From Micromonospora sp. KC723 (GTDB taxonomy: Bacteria; Actinomycetota; Actinomycetes; Mycobacteriales; Micromonosporaceae): a stretch of DNA of 64,000 bases. Both the position numbers and the translations under genes were made by a program. Of this stretch, positions 36,901 to 43,691 are shown piece after piece. The stretch's first letter is position 1, and each line of letters begins with the position of its first letter. The stretch covers positions 62,001 to 126,000 of the forward strand of contig NZ_SMKD01000002.1 of the NCBI RefSeq assembly GCF_004348595.1, in the 5' to 3' direction. Under the pieces are notes generated by a model that saw nothing but the letters and a program-made list of their open reading frames with translations, searched no databases and was not told where the DNA came from.

Positions 36901-37172
36901 GAGGGAATGACCAGAAGGTGTCCCCCCACGACGGACATGGCGAACGACATGTCTTCGCGTCCGGCCGCAGGCTCGACGGAGGCCGTGGCGGCGGTCATCG
37001 ACGCGACGGTCACCCGGTCTCCGGTCACCAACGTCACGGTGTAGGGGCTGTGCGCCGCCGGCGCCGCGGCCGCCGCTCGAGTCTGTGCGCCGATCGTTGC
37101 TGGCATGGCGACCGACATGGCGGCAACGAGCAGGACAGCTGTTCGCCGTCGCACGGTATGGGAGGTTGTCAT
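33936..37172 (-). CDS. Secreted S8 family serine peptidase (subtilase)
   Basis: 1078 residues from ATG 37172 (MTTSHTVRRR); a further 15 codons upstream are possible but precede the twin-basic signal start. Signal peptide: residues 1 to about 37 (TAVLLVAAMSVAMPATIGAQ). Propeptide to about 200. The catalytic triad is Asp221 in VAVLDTGVDASHPDL, His253 in GHGTHVASIIAG and Ser430 in GTSMATPHVAGAAAL, with the oxyanion Asn346 in FVIAAGNAG. About 600 residues of beta-rich C-terminal domains follow, including a SFGLQPWPHDDDTTLTKTIT immunoglobulin-like segment. A large extracellular protease typical of mycelial actinobacteria. The upstream operon points the other way, so a link is unproven. Confidence 0.93.
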   Translation of the reverse strand: MTTSHTVRRRTAVLLVAAMSVAMPATIGAQTRAAAAAPAAHSPYTVTLVTGDRVTVASMTAATASVEPAAGREDMSFAMSVVGGHLLVIPSDAHRLVQTQRVDRRLFDISELIKLGYDDRRRSTVPLIMEAATLPALKKTVSEHGARTTRELTAVKAVAVSAPKDKTASLWEAARDDRAVHRIWLDGKRQPLLDGSVPQIGAPAAWQAGYTGKGISVAVLDTGVDASHPDLAGRVVERNFTAETGDRVGHGTHVASIIAGTGMASGGRYRGVAPEATVLSGKVCEMSGCSESAILAGMQWAAVDQGARVINMSLGGEDFPSVDPLEEAVTALTAQTGALFVIAAGNAGAADTGTIASPGSADAALTVGAVDSSDAVAGFSSRGPRTGDEAIKPDISAPGVGIVAARAAGTEMGEPAADFPASYVAADGTSMATPHVAGAAALLAQGHPGWRGDQLKATLMGAAERTADNAVFDQGAGRVDVRRAITQTVTADPPSVSFGLQPWPHDDDTTLTKTITYRNTSSVAVALALHLTHTKAFTLSTSRVDVPPGGTADVTVTADTRHLGVGSWTGHVVATAGETRVVTPLAVRKEDERYAVTLRHIGLDGKPARDYLTQIFQPNGQDSWFPYDPSGTVTLRLPKGRYTTATYLHTSATQSHSGSALLYQPILDVTGDTSVTFDARQGKPVRQSVPDRTAEAHGVFFGVSMQVDGASVRYGTLQQGFDNARIAEIGTHVQATGYVMSTWARRDSGDTGQDSPYAYYVGEQVPGDVLMAGYHRAFRTGELAAVTQRIHSYAPGQIARQWMQFSRDDGEVLGMGRLGMRAPGTRINYYSTQAGSSWLPQTAIGMPAGGDRIAGLRLTGSPFAPPAGSSAVQEWGAAPYTTAFNDSQQWVTRSGDTLQAVIPSVSDAGANSGYDTTQSVTTRLYRGDELLDEQDWVYVAASGLPAGPASYRVTQDTTGSIGGLGTRTQSIFAFQDPAEIFTIRYEPRLDSRYAVVAGTRQRMPVKALDTAGRPIEVRQLALEFSFDDGTTWQSAVVAKGAVTLRYPPGSGHVSLRVSATGATGAETTQTVIRAYRYQ

Positions 37173-37217
37173 GCAACGAGTACGCTGGAATACCGCGACA
37201 GGTTGCACGGCGGCCAC

Positions 37218-37602
37218 ACGAACCCGATGCGGGCCACGCTGCCCACGAGGCCACAGAACCCTCCCTGTTCGGTGACGCCGGCGTCCGAGCAGGCGATCGA
37301 GTGCTCGTCTCCATTCTGGCCGCCGACCTCGATCCGAGCGTCAACGAGCATCGAACACCCGACCTTGATCTCGAGTCCGACAAGGGATACTGTCCACTTA
37401 GATGCGTCTATGTATCTGGTCGACCGTTCCAGCTCAGGGTGTGTCGATGTTGGAGGGCCGCTCTTGCCCAACGCCACCGCGAACGATGTTGATCCTCTCC
37501 TTCTGCCATCCCGACACTCTTCCGAACCGCAGGTCACCGACCCCACCGTGGCGGTACGACCGACCGTCGCCCGGCCGACCTTTCGCCAGGGAGGCTGACG
37601 TT
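37218..37602 (+). promoter_or_regulatory. Promoter region of the biosynthetic operon
   Basis: 385 bases separate the divergent subtilase start from the operon leader. No gene is supported here. An AT-richer stretch around 37385-37420 (GGGATACTGTCCACTTAG) is a plausible place for the operon promoter, but no consensus is clear enough to call. AGGGAGG at 37588-37594 is a strong ribosome binding site that fits the leader ORF at 37603 (8-base spacing) and is too far from the MFS start at 37620. Confidence 0.45.
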
Positions 37603-37623
37603 GTGCGATCGACCCGACGGTGA
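37603..37623 (+). CDS. Six-codon leader ORF coupled to the operon
   Basis: GTG CGA TCG ACC CGA CGG TGA encodes VRSTRR. It has the only good ribosome binding site in the area (AGGGAGG, 8 bases upstream). Its stop TGA overlaps the MFS start GTG as GTGA, the same arrangement used between most genes of the operon. Translation of the exporter is therefore probably coupled to this tiny ORF. Three of six codons are arginine and two are CGA, an uncommon codon in high-GC actinobacteria, so a small attenuating role is possible. Presence is seen in sequence; function is inferred. Confidence 0.5.
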   Translation: MRSTRR

Positions 37624-38984
37624 CCAGCACCTTGGCCGATTCCCCACTGCCGCCGTGTTTCCGGTGGTTCTGGACGAGTCAGACGCTGAGTTTCCTCGGC
37701 GACCGGCTCACCGGGTTCACCGTGCCGAGCATCGCGATCCTCGCTCTCTCCGCCTCCAGCGCCGAGGTCGGCGTGCTCGCCGCGACCGGGTGGCTGGCGT
37801 ACCCGATCTTCGGGATGCTGGTCGGAGCGGTGCTCGCCGACCGGCCCCGCCGCCGCCTGATCATCTCAGCGGAGCTCATCCGGTTCCTCTGCTTCTTCGG
37901 TGTGGCCTGCTGTGCCCTCGTCGGCTGGGTGGGCATCCCCCACCTGGTGGTCGCGGTCGCCGTGGCCGGGGTGGCGACGGTGGTCACCGACATCGGTGGC
38001 CAGTCGTACCTGCCGGCGCTTGTCCCACCGGAGCAGTTGCTGCGGGCGAACGCGCGGTTGCAGAGCTCAGACAGCCTGTCCAGGCTCGGCGGTCCCGCCC
38101 TGGCCGGACTACTGCTCAGCGTCCTCGCCCCGCTCACCGCGCTGATGATCGACGCCGTCGCCTTCCTGCTGTCGGCCCTCGGCCGGACCCCTGTCCGGAC
38201 CGCCGAGATCGTGCACCGGCCACCACGACCCGAGCCGATCCGCCGACGAATGCGGCGGGGAATCCGGTTCGTCGCGCGACACGCCCTGCTCCGGCAGCTC
38301 ATCGGCGCCTCCGCCCTACGCAGCTTCGGCACGGGAGCCGTCGACGCCGTCCTGCTGCTGTTCGCCTACCGAGGGCTGGGACTGTCGAGCGTCGGCGGGG
38401 GCCTGCTGCTGGCCGTCGGATCCGTCGGTGGACTGATCGGCTCGTGGTACGCGACCCGGCTCACCGCCCGTCTCGGCTCCTACCGCACGTTGACGCTGAC
38501 CGCCCTCGAGGGCGTCTCCTGGCTCGCCGTACCACTCTGCCTGGTCGGTCCCCCCGCGCCCGTCTTGGTGGCGATCAAGATGTTCTCCTCTCTGTGGATG
38601 CCGGTCTGGGCCGTGTTGACGACGAGCCTGCGACAGTCGTGCACCCCGGCGGACCAGCAGAGCGGCGTACACGCGACCGCGCGGACCCTGACCTCGTCGA
38701 CGGTGCCACTCGGCTCGCTGGTCGGCGGCGTCGGCGGTGGCGTCCTGTCGGCGTGGCTGGGCACCTCGGTGGGGCTGGTCGTGGTGCTCGCGGCCGGCGG
38801 GACGTGCGTGGCGGGCAGCGTTCTGCTGCTGCGCCGGGCGAGCCTGCCGCCGCTCGACCCTGCGCCGTCCACCCCGACCACGGTGCCGGGCCCGTGCAGG
38901 TCACCCCCCGATGACTCCACCCGCGACAGCACGCAGACACCCAGCGAGGAGAGAGCATGCGTCCGACGACGACCCGGAAACTGA
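37620..38984 (+). CDS. MFS transporter, first gene of the biosynthetic operon
   Basis: 454 residues from GTG 37620, with about 12 membrane segments. The start (PCFRWFWTSQTLSFLGDRLT, then FTVPSIAILALSASS) is typical of the MFS_3/enterobactin-exporter-like group found in actinobacterial metabolite clusters. Motif A-like DRPRRRLIISAELIRF follows TM3. The last 45 residues are a hydrophilic Pro/Thr-rich tail that overlaps the radical SAM gene by 28 bases. It has no Shine-Dalgarno of its own and is probably translated by coupling to the leader at 37603. Likely role: export of, and self-protection from, the operon's product. Confidence 0.9.
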   Translation: MTSTLADSPLPPCFRWFWTSQTLSFLGDRLTGFTVPSIAILALSASSAEVGVLAATGWLAYPIFGMLVGAVLADRPRRRLIISAELIRFLCFFGVACCALVGWVGIPHLVVAVAVAGVATVVTDIGGQSYLPALVPPEQLLRANARLQSSDSLSRLGGPALAGLLLSVLAPLTALMIDAVAFLLSALGRTPVRTAEIVHRPPRPEPIRRRMRRGIRFVARHALLRQLIGASALRSFGTGAVDAVLLLFAYRGLGLSSVGGGLLLAVGSVGGLIGSWYATRLTARLGSYRTLTLTALEGVSWLAVPLCLVGPPAPVLVAIKMFSSLWMPVWAVLTTSLRQSCTPADQQSGVHATARTLTSSTVPLGSLVGGVGGGVLSAWLGTSVGLVVVLAAGGTCVAGSVLLLRRASLPPLDPAPSTPTTVPGPCRSPPDDSTRDSTQTPSEERACVRRRPGN

Positions 38985-40132
38985 CGGCGAAGGAGTTCGC
39001 CGACATCAAGCACACGGTCTCGATCCGGTCCGCGGCCCGCAGGAACCTGCTGGCCGATCCGGGTTACGCCGCTCCACTGCCGCAGGAGGTCAGCCTCCAG
39101 CTCACCTACCGCTGCAACCTCCGTTGCACCCACTGCTACCAGTGGAACGACCAGGGCTTTTTCCGCGACTTCAGCCCGGCGCAGCAGAAGACCGAGCTGA
39201 GCCTGAGCGTCGTCGAGGACGTGCTGCGAACCACCGCCGAAACCCGCAGCAAACTGTTCCTCTGGGGCGGCGAGCCGCTGATGCACTCCCGCTTCGACCA
39301 GGTCGCCGAGCTGCTCACCCGCTATCCACGCACGGTCAACATGTGCACCAACGGGCTGCTGTTCAAGCGCAAGCTCGACGACCTGCTGCGCATCGGTGAG
39401 CAGCTCAACCTGCTGGTCAGCCTCGACGGTCTCGGTGAGGACCACGAGGCGTTGCGCGGCAGGGGCACCTTCCACCGGACCCGGGAGAACATCGAGACGA
39501 TGCTGGCGCTCAAACGGACCGGCGAGTTCCGCGGGGAACTGTCCCTGTCCTGCATGGTCTCGCACGTGACCGTCGGCAAGATGTACGAGTTCATGGAATG
39601 GGCCGAGGAACTCGGTGTCAACACCGTCTACTTCCAGTTTCCCTGGTACATCAGCCCGGAGGTCGCGGGCGCGATGGACGAGCTCTACCGGGAGTCGTTC
39701 GCCTGGCTGAACCCGCAGACCGGCACCCGGCGACCCACCTGGCACTCGTACACCTACCGGTTGCCGCCCGAGCTGCTGCCGCAGCTACGAGAGTCGATGC
39801 GGCAGCTGGCGTCTCGTTCCTGGGACGTCCGGGTGCGTTACCAGCCTCAGCTCGAGGAAGACGAGGTCGAGGACTTCATCCTCGGCACCTCCCGGCCGGC
39901 CCAGCACCGCAGCAAGTGCCTCGCCGTCTCCAACCGGCTGGAGGTGCACGCCGACGGCAACGTCAGCTCCTGCAAGTTCTTCCCCGAGTTCGTGGTCGGA
40001 AACCTCTACCAGACCGGCGTCACCGAGCTGTGGCAGAGCGAGTCGTTCCGGGAGATCCGAAGGATTCTCTCCGCGCACGGCATGATGCCCGTCTGTTCGA
40101 AGTGCATCCTCCTCTACCTCAACGGGGTGTGA
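38957..40132 (+). CDS. Radical SAM protein with twitch-type C-terminal cluster site
   Basis: 391 residues from ATG 38957 after GAGGAGAG. The radical SAM site is C53-x3-C57-x2-C60 in YRCNLRCTHCYQW, with GGEP (104-107) for SAM binding. The C-terminal part has C321-x12-G-x4-C339, then C380-x2-C383 in MPVCSKC, and ends eight residues later. A full SPASM domain would need three more cysteines, so this is a single-auxiliary-cluster twitch domain. The spacing (18 and 3) is the one I recall for the butirosin dehydrogenase BtrN. There is no precursor peptide nearby. I infer oxidation or carbon-skeleton chemistry on a sugar, cyclitol or carrier-bound substrate. Its stop overlaps the ACP start. Confidence 0.9.
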   Translation: MRPTTTRKLTAKEFADIKHTVSIRSAARRNLLADPGYAAPLPQEVSLQLTYRCNLRCTHCYQWNDQGFFRDFSPAQQKTELSLSVVEDVLRTTAETRSKLFLWGGEPLMHSRFDQVAELLTRYPRTVNMCTNGLLFKRKLDDLLRIGEQLNLLVSLDGLGEDHEALRGRGTFHRTRENIETMLALKRTGEFRGELSLSCMVSHVTVGKMYEFMEWAEELGVNTVYFQFPWYISPEVAGAMDELYRESFAWLNPQTGTRRPTWHSYTYRLPPELLPQLRESMRQLASRSWDVRVRYQPQLEEDEVEDFILGTSRPAQHRSKCLAVSNRLEVHADGNVSSCKFFPEFVVGNLYQTGVTELWQSESFREIRRILSAHGMMPVCSKCILLYLNGV

Positions 40133-40395
40133 CGGTGAACGACATCGAGTCAGAAATCAAGAAGGCGCTCGCCGAGGTGCTTGCGAACGGCACCACCGCG
40201 GACGACATCGGCCCGGACGCCGACCTGGTCGACGAGTACGGCCTCGACTCGCTCCAGATGATCTCCTTCCTGCTGGCCGTCGAGGACCGGTTCGACGTGG
40301 AACTCGACTACGAGGGACTCGACCTCGACGACCTGCGGTCGGTACGGCAGTTCACCGGATACGTCGAGAGCCTGCGCAAGGCGACGCTGCGGTGA
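40129..40395 (+). CDS. Acyl/peptidyl carrier protein
   Basis: 88 residues from GTG 40129 (GTGA overlap with the radical SAM stop) or 82-86 from GTG 40135. The phosphopantetheine site is S41 in DEYGLDSLQMISF, in the context (GLDSL) of the family. The rest is the four-helix pattern of a discrete ACP (ESEIKKALAEVLANG at the start, VRQFTGYVESLRK at the end), very acidic overall. It is a free-standing carrier with no fused A or KS domain. Being followed at once by an ATP-grasp ligase suggests that the ligase loads it, as BtrJ loads BtrI. No phosphopantetheinyl transferase gene is in the window. Confidence 0.92.
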   Translation: MTVNDIESEIKKALAEVLANGTTADDIGPDADLVDEYGLDSLQMISFLLAVEDRFDVELDYEGLDLDDLRSVRQFTGYVESLRKATLR

Positions 40396-41702
40396 CCATG
40401 GGCCGGGCGTTCCACCTCGGCACGTTCGACAGCGAACGGTGGTGGCGACCGCCGGAGTTGGCCGTCCTGCCGGCCGTGGTCCTCGGTGACGTCGGCATCG
40501 CCACCATGGACGAGTTGCTGGCCGGCTTCTGCGCCCCCGGCGACCTGCTGCTGACCCGGGCTCCGATGGCGCCCGCACTACGCGCCGGTCTCGCCGAGTG
40601 GGGCATCGACGTCACCCACCGGACGGTCGGCACGCCGGAGCACCCGGCGGCGGGCGCTCACGCGGACACGTCCGGCTCGATCGAGGAGCTGGCCCTACGG
40701 GATCCGCGGACCCTCGGGCTGCTGGCCGGCTACGACGTGCTGTCCCCGTACGCGGTGCTGCCGGACACCGCCCGGCTGGCGGAACGGGTCGGTGCCACCA
40801 ACCGGCTGCCGTCCGCCACGACCGTCGCTCGGGTCAACTCGAAGTCCTGGTCGAACACGGTCGTCGACCGGCTCGACCTGCCCGGTGCGGGAGAGGTCGT
40901 CCGGTCGGTCGACGCGCTCACCTCGGCGGTACGGCGGACCGGTTTCGACGCCGTGGTCAAGGATCCGTACGGCGTCTCCGGCCGGGGCATGCTGGCGGTC
41001 CGTACGCCGGGTGTCCTCGCGGCGATCCGGCGGGCGCTGGATCGCCAGGTGGCCGCCGGCCGGCGGATCGAACTCCTGGTCCAACCGCGGTACGCCAGAC
41101 AGTGCGACTTCTCGGCCCACCTGAGCCTGGCACCGGACGGCGGCTGGGAGTTGCTCGGCGTGCAGGTGATGACCAACCGGGAGTTCCGGTTCATCGGCTC
41201 ACGCCCCGCCGATCCCGCCTTCGTCGACCGGCTCGACGCGAGCGGGTACCTCGAGGCGCTGGCCGAGGTCGCGAAGGCGCTGGCCGGCGAGGGCTACTGG
41301 GGGCCGGTCGGCGTCGACTCGATGCTCCAGTCCGACGGCGAGGTGATCCCGATCCTGGAGGTCAACGCCCGCCGCTCACTCGGACTGCTCGCGCTGCTGC
41401 TCGACCACAGGGTGCGCGACGAGAGGCTACGCTGCCACCTCTGGCAGATCGACATGACCGTCGCGCCGGGGCGTGATGTCGACGCGCTGGTCACCGCGCT
41501 GCGCGCAGACGGCGCGGCCTACCGGGGCGGTTCCCGCCCCGGTGTCGTCGTCCTCAGCGGCAGTGGCCTGCGCGCACCCGGCGGTCGCGTCCACTGTGCC
41601 CTGCTGTGCCGGCCGGACGACCTGGCGGCGACCCAGGCCCGGATGCTCGCGGCGGTCGCCACCGCCGGCATGACGCCCCGGGGCGTGATCAATGCCGCTT
41701 GA
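40392..41702 (+). CDS. ATP-grasp ligase (BtrJ/PGM1-like), proposed carrier-protein loader
   Basis: 436 residues from GTG 40392 (GTGA overlap) or ATG 40398. The N-terminal part to about residue 130 resembles the pre-ATP-grasp region (GDLLLTRAPMAPALRAGLAE). The ATP-grasp core shows the lysine and glycine-rich loop VVKDPYGVSGRGMLAVRT, the adenine-site stretch ELLVQPRYARQCDFSAHLSL, and the Mg-binding end ILEVNARRSLGL preceded by GPVGVDSM. This fold couples a carboxylate to an amine or thiol via an acyl phosphate. Directly next to the ACP, the closest known logic is BtrJ, which puts L-glutamate on the carrier BtrI. A peptide-bond-forming role is an alternative. Confidence 0.85.
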   Translation: MTMGRAFHLGTFDSERWWRPPELAVLPAVVLGDVGIATMDELLAGFCAPGDLLLTRAPMAPALRAGLAEWGIDVTHRTVGTPEHPAAGAHADTSGSIEELALRDPRTLGLLAGYDVLSPYAVLPDTARLAERVGATNRLPSATTVARVNSKSWSNTVVDRLDLPGAGEVVRSVDALTSAVRRTGFDAVVKDPYGVSGRGMLAVRTPGVLAAIRRALDRQVAAGRRIELLVQPRYARQCDFSAHLSLAPDGGWELLGVQVMTNREFRFIGSRPADPAFVDRLDASGYLEALAEVAKALAGEGYWGPVGVDSMLQSDGEVIPILEVNARRSLGLLALLLDHRVRDERLRCHLWQIDMTVAPGRDVDALVTALRADGAAYRGGSRPGVVVLSGSGLRAPGGRVHCALLCRPDDLAATQARMLAAVATAGMTPRGVINAA

Positions 41703-42681
41703 CATCGGTTTGGTCGGCGCGACCAGGATCGCCGAACGCGCGATCGTGGCGCCGAGCGCCCGGCACGGCGACGTACGACTGCGGTCCGTCGCGGCGAGCG
41801 ACCCGGACCGCGCCCGGGCGTTCGCCGACCGTAACGGCATCCCCCGAGTGCACCACGACTACGAGGCGCTGGTGGCCGACCCGGAGATCGACACCGTCTA
41901 CGTCTCACTGCACAACTCCGCTCACCACCCGTGGGTGGTAAGGGCCGCCCGGGCCGGCAAGCACGTCGTAGTCGAGAAGCCCCTCTGTCTCACCACCAGT
42001 CAGCTCGCCGAGATCGTCGAGGTCGCGTCGACGGCCAGCGTGCAGGTCGTGGAAGCTGTCCCGACCGAGGGCCACGAGTGGCAGGCCGCCGTCCGTACCC
42101 TGATCACCGATCAGACGTACGGGCGCCTGCGATCCGTACGCACCGAGATGTGCTTCGGTCCGCCAGCTGCGGGCAGCTATCGGGACCGGCCGGAACTCGG
42201 TGGCGGGATCTTCCTGGACACGGCGAGCTACTGGCTCCAGGCGGTCCAGGCGACGGTGGGACTGGCCGGGGCGGTGGGGCACGGGCAGGTCGACGCCAGC
42301 GGACCGCACGGCGCCGACCGGGCGTTCCGGGCCGGTCTCGTCTGGGCCGACGGTGCCGAGGCGGAGCTGGTCTGCCGCATCGGGAACCGGCACGTGGCCG
42401 AGCACGTCTTCGTCTTCGAGTCCGCGTCGGTGCGGCTGCGCAACTTCCTGCGGCCGGTGGCCGGGGCGCTACCCCTCAACCTGGTCGTCACCACGGCAGA
42501 TGGTGGCCGCACGGTCCGCTCCTTCGCACCCCGGGCGTACTACGACACCCAGCTCGACCGGCTGCGTGCCCTGCTCACCGCACCGGCCGGCGACGCCGCT
42601 GTGGTGCCCGCCGCCGAACGCATCGCGCTGATGGCGACGATCCACGCCCACGCGACGTTCGCGCACAGGGCTCCGCGATGA
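41692..42681 (+). CDS. Gfo/Idh/MocA family oxidoreductase
   Basis: 329 residues from ATG 41692, overlapping the ATP-grasp gene by 11 bases. The Rossmann start is IGLVGATRIAERA, a slightly altered GxGxxA. The family lysine is K96 in HVVVEKPLCL after AARAGK. The second domain contains GGGIFLDTASYWLQAVQAT, matching the substrate-site region of sugar dehydrogenases. It is expected to oxidise or reduce a sugar, cyclitol or glycoside with NAD(P). In the operon it fits with the glycosyltransferase and the kinase, suggesting a carbohydrate-like core in the product. Confidence 0.92.
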   Translation: MPLDIGLVGATRIAERAIVAPSARHGDVRLRSVAASDPDRARAFADRNGIPRVHHDYEALVADPEIDTVYVSLHNSAHHPWVVRAARAGKHVVVEKPLCLTTSQLAEIVEVASTASVQVVEAVPTEGHEWQAAVRTLITDQTYGRLRSVRTEMCFGPPAAGSYRDRPELGGGIFLDTASYWLQAVQATVGLAGAVGHGQVDASGPHGADRAFRAGLVWADGAEAELVCRIGNRHVAEHVFVFESASVRLRNFLRPVAGALPLNLVVTTADGGRTVRSFAPRAYYDTQLDRLRALLTAPAGDAAVVPAAERIALMATIHAHATFAHRAPR

Positions 42682-43691
42682 CCCCGGCGGCCCGGTCGGA
42701 GCTGGACCCGGCGCAGCTACGCCAGATCCTGCTCGCCTGCGGGATCGGCGCGAAGCTGATGCGCTCGTGCGCTCCGCTCACCGGTGGCACGTACAACAGC
42801 ACCTACCGGGTAGGGCTGAGTGACGGCACTGCCGTGGTCCTCAAGGTGGCGCCGGACCCGGCCGCGCCGGCGCTGAGCTACGAACGCGACCTCATGCGAA
42901 CCGAGGTGGTGTTCTACCGGGCCGCCGCCGGCCGGCTCCCCGTTCCCCGGGTCCTGCACGCCGGCGTCGACCGGACCGTGGCGCCACGCGATTTCCTGCT
43001 GATGACCGAGTGCCCCGGTGGCGACTGGCGGTCCCGGGGCGGACAGCTCGACGCCGCCGACCGGGCCCGGCTGCGTAAGGAGCTGGGCACCATGGTCGCG
43101 GCCCTGCACGAGGTGACCGGTGACGGCTTCGGCTACCCGCAGCTCGGGCTGGAGCCGAGCTGGTCGGCGGCGTTCCTCAGGATGGTCGACGCCGTGCTCG
43201 CCGACGCCGAGCGGTTCGCCGCGCCACTGCCGGAACCACCGGCCGGGATCCGGAACCTGTTCCATGCCGAGGCCGACCTGCTCGACACCGTACGACGGCC
43301 GACGCTCGTCCACTTCGACCTCTGGGACGGCAATATCCTGATCGACGCGACGGCCGGAGCGGCACGGATCCTCGGCGTCGTCGACGGCGAGCGGGCCTTC
43401 TGGGGTGACCCGCTCGCCGAGCTGGTGTCCCTGGCGCTGTTCGGCCGGATCGAGCAGGACGAGGACTTCCTGTCCGGCTATCGCAGCGCCGGGGGCGCGG
43501 TAACCTTCGACCCCTCGGCCCAGCGACGGCTGGCCCTCTACCGCGCCTACCTCTACCTGATCATGCTAGTGGAGGCGACACCGAGACGGTTCTCCGGGCC
43601 GGAACACGACCGGCAGGCCCGATTCGTCGAGCGTCACCTCGTCCGCGCCCTGTCGACGTTGTCCCGACCGGAAGCCGGGAGCCACCCATGA
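42678..43691 (+). CDS. Aminoglycoside phosphotransferase-like kinase
   Basis: 337 residues from ATG 42678 (ATGA overlap with the dehydrogenase). APH/choline-kinase fold: nucleotide loop LTGGTYNSTYRVGL around residues 34-47, lysine in VVLKVAPD, catalytic D214 and N219 in LVHFDLWDGNILI, and metal ligand D236 in GVVDGERAFWGDP. D-x-E replaces the more usual D-F-x, a minor change. In such an operon it could phosphorylate a biosynthetic intermediate or inactivate the product for self-resistance. Its position inside the coupled gene row favours biosynthesis or pro-drug chemistry. It overlaps the next gene by 4 bases. Confidence 0.88.
   Translation: MTPAARSELDPAQLRQILLACGIGAKLMRSCAPLTGGTYNSTYRVGLSDGTAVVLKVAPDPAAPALSYERDLMRTEVVFYRAAAGRLPVPRVLHAGVDRTVAPRDFLLMTECPGGDWRSRGGQLDAADRARLRKELGTMVAALHEVTGDGFGYPQLGLEPSWSAAFLRMVDAVLADAERFAAPLPEPPAGIRNLFHAEADLLDTVRRPTLVHFDLWDGNILIDATAGAARILGVVDGERAFWGDPLAELVSLALFGRIEQDEDFLSGYRSAGGAVTFDPSAQRRLALYRAYLYLIMLVEATPRRFSGPEHDRQARFVERHLVRALSTLSRPEAGSHP

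Noticed and set aside
37218-38956. RiPP precursor peptide for the radical SAM protein
   Set aside because: No small ORF with leader/core character is found near the radical SAM gene. The only short ORF is the six-codon leader, and the cysteine pattern and neighbours point to a carrier-protein system rather than a RiPP.
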